Assembly: GCF_016765615.1 (NCBI RefSeq)
Contig: NZ_JAESWA010000017.1
Coordinates: 62,001-126,000, forward strand
Source: Clostridium paridis
Lineage (GTDB): Bacteria > Bacillota > Clostridia > Clostridiales > Clostridiaceae
Direction: 5' to 3'
DNA length: 64,000 bases
A program made the position numbers and the translations under genes. Positions 8,751-17,137 of the stretch are shown here, piece by piece; the first letter of the stretch is position 1; the number at the start of each line of letters is the position of its first letter. Under the pieces are notes generated by a model. It saw nothing but the letters and a program-made list of their open reading frames with translations, did not search any database and was not told where the DNA came from.

Positions 8751-9749
8751 ATGAAATTTGTTATTGATGGAATGGGCGGAGACAATGCTCCTAAAGCTGT
8801 AGTTGAGGGTGCTGTTGAAGCAATAAAGGCTTTTTCAGATATTGAGATCTACATTACTGGTCCAGCTGAAAAACTAACAAAGGAATTGGAAAATTACACT
8901 TATGATAAATCAAAAATAAAAGTAGTTGATGCTACTGAAGTAATTTCCCCTAATGAGCATCCAGTTATGGCTTTAAGGAAGAAAAAAGATTCAAGTATGG
9001 TAAAAGCACTAAATCTTGTTAAGTCTGGTGATTGTGATGGCATAATATCAGCTGGTAGCACAGGAGCATTTTTAGCAGGGTGTACTTTGATAGTTGGAAG
9101 GATTCCAGGGATTGAAAGACCTGTACTAGCTCCAATTATGCCTGGAAAGAATGGCAACTTTATGGTTATTGATGCTGGTGCAAACGTTGACTCAAAACCA
9201 CACTATCTTCCACAATTTGCACTTATGGGAAAGGTATACTATAAAAGTGTTACTGGAGTTAATGAACCATCAGTTGGATTAATTAATATAGGTACTGAAG
9301 AAGAAAAAGGTAACGAGCTTACAAAAGCTGCCTATCCACTTTTGAAAAATACAGATATTAATTTTGTAGGAAATGTTGAGCCAAGAGAAGCACCAAAGGG
9401 TGATGTTAATGTATTAGTATGTGATGGATTTGTAGGAAATACATTACTTAAAACTTATGAAGGCGTTGCTTCAACACTTTTAAATATGCTTAAAGATGAA
9501 ATAAAAGCCTCAACCATTGGTAAAATTGGTGCTTTATTTTTACTTCCTGTCTTTAAAAAACTTCAAAAAAAGTTTGATTATAAAGAAGAAGGTGGTGCAC
9601 CTTTTTTAGGAGTTCAAGGAATTTGTATCAAGGCACATGGAAGTTCTGATGGTAAAGCATTCAAAAACGCAATAAGGCAAGCAAAAATTTTCTATGAAAA
9701 TGATATTTTATCTAAGATAAAAATAGAAATTGAAAAAATAAATAGGTAA
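8751..9749 (+). CDS. plsX: phosphate acyltransferase PlsX
   Basis: PlsX makes acyl-phosphate from acyl-ACP, the first step of phosphatidic acid synthesis through PlsX-PlsY. The 332-residue product begins [14 protein letters not shown], the usual N-terminus, and contains [11 protein letters not shown]. The frame extends upstream to 8691, but GGGGTG at 8739-8744 supports ATG 8751. The ACP gene follows after about 100 nt with its own promoter. No fapR is visible nearby. Confidence 0.95.
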   Translation: MKFVIDGMGGDNAPKAVVEGAVEAIKAFSDIEIYITGPAEKLTKELENYTYDKSKIKVVDATEVISPNEHPVMALRKKKDSSMVKALNLVKSGDCDGIISAGSTGAFLAGCTLIVGRIPGIERPVLAPIMPGKNGNFMVIDAGANVDSKPHYLPQFALMGKVYYKSVTGVNEPSVGLINIGTEEEKGNELTKAAYPLLKNTDINFVGNVEPREAPKGDVNVLVCDGFVGNTLLKTYEGVASTLLNMLKDEIKASTIGKIGALFLLPVFKKLQKKFDYKEEGGAPFLGVQGICIKAHGSSDGKAFKNAIRQAKIFYENDILSKIKIEIEKINR

Positions 9750-9777
9750 AATACTTTTATATTATTAAAATAACAAC

Positions 9778-9796
9778 ATATTCTAATTTAGAATAT
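9778..9796 (+). promoter_or_regulatory. 19-bp palindrome abutting the acpP -35 box
   Basis: ATATTCTAA and TTAGAATAT flank a single T, giving a perfect 19-bp palindrome. Its last base is the first T of the -35 TTGACG. This is a typical place for an operator. The regulator is unknown; the sequence is not the FapR consensus. Confidence 0.5.
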
Positions 9797-9824
9797 TGAC
9801 GTCAAAAAATATATATAATATTAT
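9796..9824 (+). promoter_or_regulatory. predicted sigma-A promoter of acpP
   Basis: TTGACG (9796-9801) and TATTAT (9819-9824) are separated by 17 nt, about 28 nt before the acpP start. Confidence 0.7.
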
Positions 9825-9852
9825 CTAAGTAGACGGAAGTGGAGGTGAAATT

Positions 9853-10083
9853 ATGTTTGAGAAAATTAAAGAAATTATAGCTGATAAGTTAAGTGTTAAT
9901 GTTGATGACATTACTATGGAATCATCTTTTATAGAAGATTTAGGAGCTGATTCACTTGATATAGTTGAATTAATTATGGCATTAGAAGATGAATTAGAAA
10001 TGGAAATTCCTGATGAAGATGCTGAGAAGTTTACAACTGTAGGAGATGTAGTTAACTACATTAAAGCACAGGGTGATGAATAA
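9853..10083 (+). CDS. acpP: acyl carrier protein
   Basis: ACP carries growing fatty acids on 4'-phosphopantetheine. The 76 acidic residues contain the attachment motif GADSLD with Ser34. Ribosome site GGAGGTG precedes ATG. It stands alone between a promoter and a terminator, downstream of plsX, so ACP dosage can be set separately. Confidence 0.97.
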   Translation: MFEKIKEIIADKLSVNVDDITMESSFIEDLGADSLDIVELIMALEDELEMEIPDEDAEKFTTVGDVVNYIKAQGDE

Positions 10084-10088
10084 ATAAG

Positions 10089-10112
10089 ATCCCGCAAATT
10101 GCGGGATTTTAA
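10089..10112 (+). terminator. intrinsic terminator of acpP
   Basis: ATCCCGC and GCGGGAT pair around AAATT and are followed by TTTTAATTTT. Confidence 0.85.
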
Positions 10113-10181
10113 TTTTAAACTAGTGTATTCTTGAATTTGTTAAATGAACAACTTGAAGAATATACTTCGAGGAGAGATAAT

Positions 10182-10871
10182 ATGGAGTTAATGAACTTTG
10201 AAAAAAAGATTGAAATTTTTTTCGCTGATGAGAATTTTTTAAGAACAGCCCTTACACATTCCTCTTTTGCTCACCAATACAAAAATGTTGATCATAATGA
10301 AAGACTTGAATTCTTAGGAGACTCTGTATTACAGTTGACTATAACTGAGTACTTATTTAAAAAATATAGTCATAAAAGTGAAGGAGAGTTAACTAAGATA
10401 AGAAGTTTAATAGTTTGTGAAAATTCACTTTTCCAAATTGCTAAGACCTTAGAATTATCTTCCTTTATTAGAATGAGTAAAGGTGAGGAATTGACGGGTG
10501 GTCGTGAAAGAGCTTCGCTTTTAGCTGATGCTGTGGAAGCTGTAATCGCAGCAATCTATTTAGATAAAGGTTTAGAAGTGGCTAAAAATTTTATTTTAAT
10601 TAACTTTGATCCAATTATAAAGATGGCTATTAAAAATGAAATTATTTTAGATTTCAAAACACGATTGCAAGAGTTGCTTCAGAAAAAAGGTGAGGTGGAA
10701 ATTTCTTATCATCTAATTAAATTTGAAGGACCTCCCCATAGAAGAAAATTCTTTATAGATGTATTTATCAATAATGAAAATTTCGGTTCAGGTGAAGGAT
10801 ACTCAAAGAAGGAAGCAGAACAAAATGCTGCTAGAAAGGCTTTAGAAAACTTGGAGGCAAGAAATGGGTAA
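10182..10871 (+). CDS. rnc: ribonuclease III
   Basis: RNase III cuts double-stranded RNA, including rRNA precursors. The 229 residues hold the N-terminal RNase III domain with HNERLEFLGDSVL and a C-terminal double-stranded RNA-binding domain (GSGEGYSKKEAEQNAARKAL). The frame is open from TTG 10131. AGGAGA at 10170-10175 places the start at ATG 10182. The stop overlaps the next start by 8 nt. The rnc-smc-ftsY neighbourhood is conserved in Firmicutes. Confidence 0.96.
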   Translation: MELMNFEKKIEIFFADENFLRTALTHSSFAHQYKNVDHNERLEFLGDSVLQLTITEYLFKKYSHKSEGELTKIRSLIVCENSLFQIAKTLELSSFIRMSKGEELTGGRERASLLADAVEAVIAAIYLDKGLEVAKNFILINFDPIIKMAIKNEIILDFKTRLQELLQKKGEVEISYHLIKFEGPPHRRKFFIDVFINNENFGSGEGYSKKEAEQNAARKALENLEARNG

Positions 10872-11907
10872 AAATTATTATATCATTCCTTTGTTTGTTC
10901 CACACGAAGGGTGTCCGCATAATTGTGTTTTTTGCAATCAATCAAGAATAACTGGTGAGAGTGAAAGAGTAACTAGGGATATTGCTATAAAGACTATTGA
11001 TGAGTACCTTGAAACAATAAATAGTAATAACTCAACGGTGGAAGTATCCTTTTTCGGAGGAACTTTTACTGCAATTAGAGAAGAAAATCAAAAAGAATTG
11101 CTTGAGGTTGCAAAACACTATAAAGATAAAGGCTTGATAGATAAGATTAGATTAAGTACTCGTCCCGATTATATAAATGAATATATACTGGACTATCTAA
11201 AAGAATATGGAGTAGATATTATTGAACTTGGGGTACAATCTCTTATTGATGATGTGTTGAAACTTTCAGGGAGAGGACATTCAAAAGAAGATGTGGAAAA
11301 TGCCTCTCGTTTGATTAAGGATTATGGGTTTACATTAGGTCATCAATTGATGATTGGACTTCCAGGAGATACTTTAGATAGAGATATTCAAAGTGTTAGA
11401 GATTCAATAGAGATGAAACCGGATATTGCAAGAATATATCCTGCATTAGTAATAAAAGATACTCCAATGGAAATAATGTATAAAAGAGGAACATTTATAC
11501 CATATACATTAGAGGAAGCAGTAGAAGCTTCAAAGATTGTTTTTAAAGAATATAAAAGCAATGATGTTAAGGTTATAAGAATAGGACTTCAGCCTACAGA
11601 AAACATTACTTTAGGAAAAGATATAATCGCGGGTCCATTTCACCCAGCGTTTAGGGAATTGGTTGAAGCAAGTATATTAGAAGAAAATTTACTGTCAATT
11701 GCAAAAGAACATATCAGTTCAAGCTCATTTGACATTCTAATAAATCCAAAAAACTTATCTAAGTTATATGCTGATAAGAAGAAATATTTTAATGATTTAA
11801 ATTCTAAATTAAAAGATATAAATATTAATGTAGTTCAAGATTCAGCTATAGATAGAGAGTCAATAATTATAAAATCTGGTGCAAATGAATTTAAAATTAA
11901 TTTATAA
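10864..11907 (+). CDS. radical SAM protein, Elp3-like family
   Basis: The N-terminus has the 4Fe-4S motif C17-x3-C21-x2-C24 (GCPHNCVFC), followed by the glycine-rich FFGGTFTAI segment of the SAM site and GVQSLIDDVLKLSGRGH. This matches the clostridial radical SAM proteins encoded between rnc and smc, which resemble the radical SAM half of Elp3. The acetyltransferase half of true Elp3 is absent at 347 residues. The substrate is unknown; tRNA modification is a reasonable guess only. It overlaps rnc by 8 nt and has its own ribosome site GGAGG. Confidence 0.85.
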   Translation: MGKNYYIIPLFVPHEGCPHNCVFCNQSRITGESERVTRDIAIKTIDEYLETINSNNSTVEVSFFGGTFTAIREENQKELLEVAKHYKDKGLIDKIRLSTRPDYINEYILDYLKEYGVDIIELGVQSLIDDVLKLSGRGHSKEDVENASRLIKDYGFTLGHQLMIGLPGDTLDRDIQSVRDSIEMKPDIARIYPALVIKDTPMEIMYKRGTFIPYTLEEAVEASKIVFKEYKSNDVKVIRIGLQPTENITLGKDIIAGPFHPAFRELVEASILEENLLSIAKEHISSSSFDILINPKNLSKLYADKKKYFNDLNSKLKDININVVQDSAIDRESIIIKSGANEFKINL

Positions 11908-11922
11908 ACTTTAATACATAGT

Positions 11923-11989
11923 AGTTGTGTATAATAGCCTTAATAAACTAGAAATAATTAATTAAAGGCATTTTACACGACTTTTTTAT
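11923..11989 (+). terminator. long hairpin terminator after the radical SAM gene
   Basis: AGTTGTGTA (11923-11931) pairs with TACACGACT (11974-11982) with one wobble. Inside, GCCTT pairs with AAGGC. A T-run follows at 11982-11987. The stem-loop is about 60 nt, longer than the other terminators here. Confidence 0.65.
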
Positions 11990-12018
11990 TGAAAATATTT
12001 ACTTTTTACCAATATTAT
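11989..12018 (+). promoter_or_regulatory. possible promoter of the small ORF and smc
   Basis: TTGAAA (11989-11994) and TATTAT (12013-12018) are 18 nt apart, just after the terminator and 31 nt before the small ORF. Confidence 0.4.
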
Positions 12019-12049
12019 TTTAAACTTATTAAAGAATAGGAGTGAGAGA

Positions 12050-12148
12050 ATGAAAAAGCAGACAAGAGATAAGGCTAAATATATTTTAATAATTTTTATG
12101 CTTTTAACATTTATACTTAGTTTACTTCCAAATTTCTTAAAAAGATAG
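12050..12148 (+). CDS. 32-residue predicted membrane peptide upstream of smc
   Basis: ATG 12050 has AGGAGTG (12038-12044) at a 5-nt spacing and a frame of 32 codons ending at TAG 12146-12148. The product starts with the basic stretch MKKQTRDKAK. It then has one hydrophobic segment of about 18 residues (YILIIFMLLTFILSLLP) and ends NFLKR. This is the pattern of a single-span small membrane protein with the N-terminus inside. Its stop codon lies inside the smc ribosome site region (AGGAGTG at 12147-12153), so its translation may be coupled to smc. I do not recognise a family. Confidence 0.65.
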   Translation: MKKQTRDKAKYILIIFMLLTFILSLLPNFLKR

Positions 12149-12158
12149 GAGTGTCAAC

Positions 12159-15100
12159 ATGTTTTTAAAATCTCTAGAAATAAGAGGATTTAAATCTTTT
12201 GCAGATAAAACTGAATTAAAATTTAAGAAAGGGGTAACTGCTGTTGTTGGTCCTAATGGTAGTGGTAAAAGTAATATATCCGATTCTGTAAGATGGGTTT
12301 TAGGTGAACAAAGTATAAAAACATTAAGAGGCGGAAAAATGGAGGATGTTATTTTTGCAGGCACACAATTTAGAAAGCCTGTTGGACTAGCACAAGTATC
12401 CCTAACTTTAGATAATTCTGATAAAGAGCTTGGAATAGATTTTTCTGATGTCACAGTAACTAGAAGAATCTATAGATCTGGCGAAAGTGAGTATTTAATA
12501 AATAATTCTGTGTGTAGGTTAAAAGATATAACACAATTATTTATGGATACGGGTATAGGTAAAGAAGGGTATTCTCTTATTGGACAAGGTAAAATAGATG
12601 CTATCTTAAGCGGTAAAGCGGAAGAAAGAAGAGCGTTATTAGAAGAAGCAGCTGGTATCGTAAAGTATAAGTCTCGAAAAGATGAAGCAGAAAAGAAGCT
12701 TTCAAACACAGAAGAAAATTTAGTTAGAATTAAAGATATTCTTTCTACATATGAAGAAAGAATTGAACCTTTAAGAATTGAAAGTGAAAAGGCTGCAAAA
12801 TTTTTAGAGTTATCAAATGAGTTAAAATCAAGGGAAATTGATCTTTTAGTTCATCATATAAAAAATGTTGAATATAACATTAAAACATATAATGATGAGC
12901 TTATTGAAGTGAAAAATAAAAGTAATTCTTTAAGAGAGGATATTAGTAAAGCTAAGTCCAAACTTTCTGAATATCAAAATGAAATAGAAGTACTTGAAGG
13001 CAAAACGACTGAAGAAAGAATTGAATATTATAAAAGTAAAGAAAATATTACAGAATTAAATGCTGAAATAAACTTATTAGTTGAGAGAATTGCCAATATT
13101 GATGAACAGATAAAAAATAATAATAAAGAAAAGACTAATATAACAGATAAAATAGAAAATCTTATTAACTTACAAGATAAACTTGCATTAGAAATGGAAT
13201 CTAAAAAGCAAGAATTATTAGATTTGCAATTTAACATATATGAACTAGATAAAGATGCAAATATAATAACTGATGAAATTTCAGAAAATGAGGACAAGGT
13301 TGGAAAACTGAAGCAATCTGAAATAGAAGAATATAAAAAAATAGCTGAATTAGAAAATGAGAAAAAAATTATAGAAAACACTCTAGAATCTTTAAACTCA
13401 AATTTAAAAGAAATTGAGGAAAATAGTGTTAATCTTAAAAACTCTTCAACTATAAATGCTAATACTAAGATATTACTAGATGAAAAGTTAGAAGAACATA
13501 AAAAATTGATATTAGAATTAGAAGAAAAAATAAGATTAAATAAAAAAGAGATATCCAGAATTCAAGCTGAGATTATAAAAAAAGAGCAAGAATTTAGAGA
13601 AGTAAATAGTGAGCTTACAAGATCAGATGCAACTTTTAAGATGATAAATAACTTAGAAAAGCATTTTGAAGGATATAATAAATCCACAAAAGTTCTCATG
13701 GAACATATGTCAAAAGGCTTTGTAGGAAATTTAAATTCTAAAGTAACAATTCTCGGGGAAACTATACAAGTTCCAAAGAAGTATGAAGTTGCTATAGAAA
13801 TCGCATTAGGTGCAGGTATTTCTAATATTATTACTGAAGATGAAAATACTGCTAAGAATCTTATTGATTATTTAAAATCCAATAAGTTAGGTAGAGCTAC
13901 ATTTTTACCACTAACTATTATTCAAGGTAAAAAAATTAATATAGATAATAGAATAAAAGATATACAAGGATATATTGGAATAGCTTCAGACTTGGTTAAA
14001 TATAACAACAAGTATGAAAGTGCAATTCAATATTCTCTTGGAAGAACTTTAGTTGTTGAAACCATGGAGTCAGCATTAAAGGTTTCTAAGGCAGGAAATT
14101 ACTCATATAGAATTGTAACCTTAACTGGCGAAGTCGTTAATCCAGGTGGAGCTCTTACTGGTGGTAACTATGGTGGAAAAAATAGCTCTATCATTAGTAG
14201 AAAAAGAGAACTAGAAGAATTAAAGAATAAGATTACTTCTCTTGAAGAGAGAGCTGACGTATTGAAGAAAGAAATTTCTGAAATAAAGGAAAAGGCTATG
14301 AAATATGATGAAGATAATCTTAATAAGCGAGATGAAATTCATTTTAATAATATAGAAATAGCCAAGCTTCAAGGAGAAATTAAAAATATCCAAAATGAAT
14401 GGCTTAAGATTAATGATTTTCTTGTAACAGCTGCAAATCAAAAGAAAGAAATTGAAAATAGAACAGTTGAGCTAATAAACAAAATGGACTCAATTGAAAA
14501 GTTAATCAACGACTCAAATTCGTCAACCTTCAAAAACAAGGATTTAATTAAAGAGATAGAAGAAAAAATTAAAGAATTAAACGCAGTTGTTATTGAAAAA
14601 AGAGATAAAACAACTGACTTTAAAATTAAAAAAGCAACGGTAGAAGAGTTTATTTCAAATAGATCATCTGAGAGTCAAAGACTTGAATCTGAATATAATG
14701 AAGCTATTGCTAAGATTCAGGATTTAACTAACTCAGTTAAAAGTGGAAATGAATCTAAAATACTATTCAACGAGAAAATTCTATCAAATAAACAACGAAT
14801 TGAAGAATTAGCTTTACATATTAATGCTTTTGATGAAAAGTGGAAAGAAACAGAAGCGCTCAAAGCTTCTCTAAAAGAAAAGATTAATACGATTGAAAGT
14901 GAACAGGAAACATTAATTAAGCTACTAGAAAAGAACGAAGATGAATATCATAAGAAAGAAATGGGAAAAGCTAAATTTGACATTGAGAAGGATAGCTATT
15001 ACACTAAGTTAAATGAAGATCTTAACTTAACTTATGCAGAAGCTGTTGAGCTAGCATCTGAAATAGAAAATTTAAATGCTCATAGGGATGAAATTAATAA

Positions 15101-15716
15101 ATATAAGAGAGATATAAATTCTCTTGGAGTTGTTAATGTGAGTTCTATAGAAGAGTATAAAGAAGTTAAAGAAAAATTTACTTTTATGAATTCTCAAAAA
15201 GATGACTTAGAAAATGCAAAAAAAGATTTATTAGATGTTATCGATGATATGACTTATAAGATGAAGGAATTATTTAAAGATAATTTTAAAGTTTTAAACT
15301 TATATTTTAGCGAAACATTTAAGGAATTATTTAAAGGTGGTAGTGCAGAACTTATATTAGGTGAAGGTGATGAGCTTACTGCCAATATAGATATTAATGT
15401 TCAACCCCCAGGTAAAAAAGTTCAAAACATAAATCTAATGTCTGGCGGAGAGAAGGTTATGTCTGCAATAGCATTATTATTTGCTATTTTAAAGATGAAG
15501 CCTACACCATTCTGTATCTTGGACGAAATTGAAGCAGCACTAGATGATGCAAATGTTTATAGGTATGCAGAATTTTTGAAAAAATTCTCAAGCAATATTC
15601 AGTTTATTGTTATTACTCATAGAAAAGGAACAATGGAAGCATCCGACATTATGTATGGAGTAACAATGGAAGAAAAGGGAGTATCAAAAGTAGTTTCAGT
15701 CAATTTAGAAAATTAA
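12159..15716 (+). CDS. smc: chromosome segregation protein SMC
   Basis: SMC with ScpA and ScpB forms the condensin that loads at parS and compacts the chromosome. The 1185 residues contain Walker A GPNGSGKS at 31-38 and a first coiled coil of about 330 residues. A hinge domain follows near residues 510-680 (TGGNYGGKNSS close to its end), then a second coiled coil. The C-terminal ABC signature NLMSGGEKVMSA and Walker B FCILDEIEAALDD complete the head. Length is typical. ftsY follows after 14 nt. Confidence 0.97.
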   Translation: MFLKSLEIRGFKSFADKTELKFKKGVTAVVGPNGSGKSNISDSVRWVLGEQSIKTLRGGKMEDVIFAGTQFRKPVGLAQVSLTLDNSDKELGIDFSDVTVTRRIYRSGESEYLINNSVCRLKDITQLFMDTGIGKEGYSLIGQGKIDAILSGKAEERRALLEEAAGIVKYKSRKDEAEKKLSNTEENLVRIKDILSTYEERIEPLRIESEKAAKFLELSNELKSREIDLLVHHIKNVEYNIKTYNDELIEVKNKSNSLREDISKAKSKLSEYQNEIEVLEGKTTEERIEYYKSKENITELNAEINLLVERIANIDEQIKNNNKEKTNITDKIENLINLQDKLALEMESKKQELLDLQFNIYELDKDANIITDEISENEDKVGKLKQSEIEEYKKIAELENEKKIIENTLESLNSNLKEIEENSVNLKNSSTINANTKILLDEKLEEHKKLILELEEKIRLNKKEISRIQAEIIKKEQEFREVNSELTRSDATFKMINNLEKHFEGYNKSTKVLMEHMSKGFVGNLNSKVTILGETIQVPKKYEVAIEIALGAGISNIITEDENTAKNLIDYLKSNKLGRATFLPLTIIQGKKINIDNRIKDIQGYIGIASDLVKYNNKYESAIQYSLGRTLVVETMESALKVSKAGNYSYRIVTLTGEVVNPGGALTGGNYGGKNSSIISRKRELEELKNKITSLEERADVLKKEISEIKEKAMKYDEDNLNKRDEIHFNNIEIAKLQGEIKNIQNEWLKINDFLVTAANQKKEIENRTVELINKMDSIEKLINDSNSSTFKNKDLIKEIEEKIKELNAVVIEKRDKTTDFKIKKATVEEFISNRSSESQRLESEYNEAIAKIQDLTNSVKSGNESKILFNEKILSNKQRIEELALHINAFDEKWKETEALKASLKEKINTIESEQETLIKLLEKNEDEYHKKEMGKAKFDIEKDSYYTKLNEDLNLTYAEAVELASEIENLNAHRDEINKYKRDINSLGVVNVSSIEEYKEVKEKFTFMNSQKDDLENAKKDLLDVIDDMTYKMKELFKDNFKVLNLYFSETFKELFKGGSAELILGEGDELTANIDINVQPPGKKVQNINLMSGGEKVMSAIALLFAILKMKPTPFCILDEIEAALDDANVYRYAEFLKKFSSNIQFIVITHRKGTMEASDIMYGVTMEEKGVSKVVSVNLEN

Positions 15717-15730
15717 TAGGAGGTCTTAAT

Positions 15731-16639
15731 ATGTTTGGAGGATTTTTTGATAAGTTAAAAAGTGGATTATCAAAAACTAGAGATAGCTTAACAGATAAAA
15801 TCAATGAGGCATTAAAATTAGCAGTAACAATAGATGAAGATTTGTACGAGGAATTAGAAGAAATTCTTATTACTTCAGATATTGGAATGGATACAACTTT
15901 AAATATAATTGAAAGATTGAGAGCAAAAATAAGAAAAGAAAAAATTGCAGATCCTGCTATGGTGTGGCCAGCTATCAAAGAAGTTATTAAAGAAATTCTT
16001 TTAGAAGGAGCCCCTGAAAAAACAGAACCTGAGAAGAAAATTATTTTAATAATTGGCGTTAACGGAGTAGGTAAAACTACATCAATCGGAAAGCTTTCTG
16101 CAAAATTCAGATCAGAAGGACATAAGGTATTGATGGCTGCTGCAGATACATTTAGAGCTGCAGCTATTGATCAATTAGAAATTTGGAGCAAAAGAGCTGG
16201 TGTAGATATAGTTAGACATCAAGAAGGTTCGGATCCAGCAGCTGTAGTTTTTGATGCATTACAAGCTTCAAAATCTAGAGGGGTTACTAGACTTTTAATA
16301 GATACGGCTGGTAGACTTCATAATAAGAAAAATCTTATGGATGAATTAGCTAAGATTAATAGAGTTATTGATAGAGAAATGGATGGAGTAGAAAGAGAAA
16401 CTCTTTTAGTTTTAGATGCTACAACAGGACAAAATGCTGTAATTCAAGCAAAACAATTCATGGAGGCTTGCCCTATTGATGGAATAATCTTAACTAAGCT
16501 AGATGGTACAGCAAAAGGTGGAGTAGTGATTTCAATAAAACAAAATCTTAACTTACCTGTTAGATATATTGGAGTTGGTGAAGGTATAGAGGACCTTCAA
16601 GAATTTAATGCAGAGGATTTTGTAGAAGCTCTATTCTAA
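15731..16639 (+). CDS. ftsY: signal recognition particle receptor FtsY
   Basis: FtsY is the membrane-associated GTPase that receives SRP-ribosome complexes. The 302 residues have the N-helical domain and then the G domain: GVNGVGKT at 109-116, DTFRAAA and DTAGRLHNK. The final TKLDGTAKGG segment is also present. The long acidic A domain of E. coli FtsY is lacking, as is normal for Firmicutes. It follows smc in the rnc-smc-ftsY cluster. One copy of the 3' hairpin repeat starts 10 nt after its stop. Confidence 0.96.
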   Translation: MFGGFFDKLKSGLSKTRDSLTDKINEALKLAVTIDEDLYEELEEILITSDIGMDTTLNIIERLRAKIRKEKIADPAMVWPAIKEVIKEILLEGAPEKTEPEKKIILIIGVNGVGKTTSIGKLSAKFRSEGHKVLMAAADTFRAAAIDQLEIWSKRAGVDIVRHQEGSDPAAVVFDALQASKSRGVTRLLIDTAGRLHNKKNLMDELAKINRVIDREMDGVERETLLVLDATTGQNAVIQAKQFMEACPIDGIILTKLDGTAKGGVVISIKQNLNLPVRYIGVGEGIEDLQEFNAEDFVEALF

Positions 16640-16649
16640 AATAGGCTAA

Positions 16650-16716
16650 AGGGGTTTTAAGTTCAACTAATAACTTATTCAAACAAGAATAAATTAAGTT
16701 TGCTATAAAAACCCCT
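16650..16716 (+). repeat. 3' intergenic hairpin repeat, copy A (after ftsY)
   Basis: AGGGGTTTT (16650-16658) pairs with AAAACCCCT (16708-16716). The 49-nt core 16659-16707 is colinear with copy C (44 of 49 identical, 54720-54768) and with copy B read on the minus strand (41 of 49). The core itself can form an internal stem. No T-run follows, so this is not a simple terminator. Confidence 0.75.
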
Positions 16717-16717
16717 G

Positions 16718-16751
16718 TAGTGTTAAGTAAAAATACTTGACACTATTTTTA
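16718..16751 (+). terminator. intrinsic terminator of ftsY, overlapping the ylxM -35 box
   Basis: TAGTGTTAAGTA (16718-16729) and TACTTGACACTA (16734-16745) form a 12-bp stem with one wobble and an AAAA loop, followed by TTTTTATATT. The right arm contains the TTGACA of the ylxM promoter. Confidence 0.7.
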
Positions 16752-16765
16752 TATTCTGATATTAT
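16737..16765 (+). promoter_or_regulatory. sigma-A promoter of the ylxM-ffh operon
   Basis: A consensus TTGACA (16737-16742) and TATTAT (16760-16765) are 17 nt apart. The -35 sits in the right arm of the preceding terminator. Confidence 0.7.
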
Positions 16766-16788
16766 AATATTCGTGGTCGGGTGATGAT

Positions 16789-17127
16789 ATGGAAGATAGA
16801 TTTGAAATATCGCTTTTGTTAGACTTTTACGGCAATTTATTAACTCCTAAACAAAAAACTATTATGGAGTTATATTATAATGAAGATCTTTCATTAGGAG
16901 AAATTGCTGAAATTAATGATACTTCTAGGCAGGCAATTCATGATCTAACTAAAAGGTGTTATAAGTTATTGTTAAACTATGAAGAAAAGCTTTCGCTTTT
17001 AAGTAAATATAATATTAGAGAAGAAAAATATAAAATTGCACTAGAGGACATAAAAGATCGCTTTAAGCTTTCTGACGAAGCAATTAATTATATAAATAAA
17101 TTATTTGAGGATATAAATAATTCTTAG
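16789..17127 (+). CDS. ylxM: YlxM/p13-like DNA-binding protein
   Basis: YlxM family proteins are encoded before ffh and are thought to affect SRP function or expression. The 112 residues are helical with a sigma-70 region-4-like helix-turn-helix near residues 20-55 (LTPKQKTIMELYY, then LGEIAEINDTSRQAIHDLTKR). Length is typical. ffh follows 10 nt after the stop. The ribosome site GGGTGATG is weaker than its neighbours. Confidence 0.92.
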   Translation: MEDRFEISLLLDFYGNLLTPKQKTIMELYYNEDLSLGEIAEINDTSRQAIHDLTKRCYKLLLNYEEKLSLLSKYNIREEKYKIALEDIKDRFKLSDEAINYINKLFEDINNS

Positions 17128-17137
17128 GAGGATTTAC

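Noticed and set aside
12137-12454. Minus-strand frames of 80-120 codons opposite smc, tsf, pnp and other genes.
   Set aside because: They are antisense shadows of strongly coding frames, without ribosome sites or plausible proteins.
16650-16716. Repeat copy A as a plain terminator of ftsY.
   Set aside because: No T-run follows, a separate terminator with a T-run lies at 16718-16751, and the core sequence is shared with two other loci.
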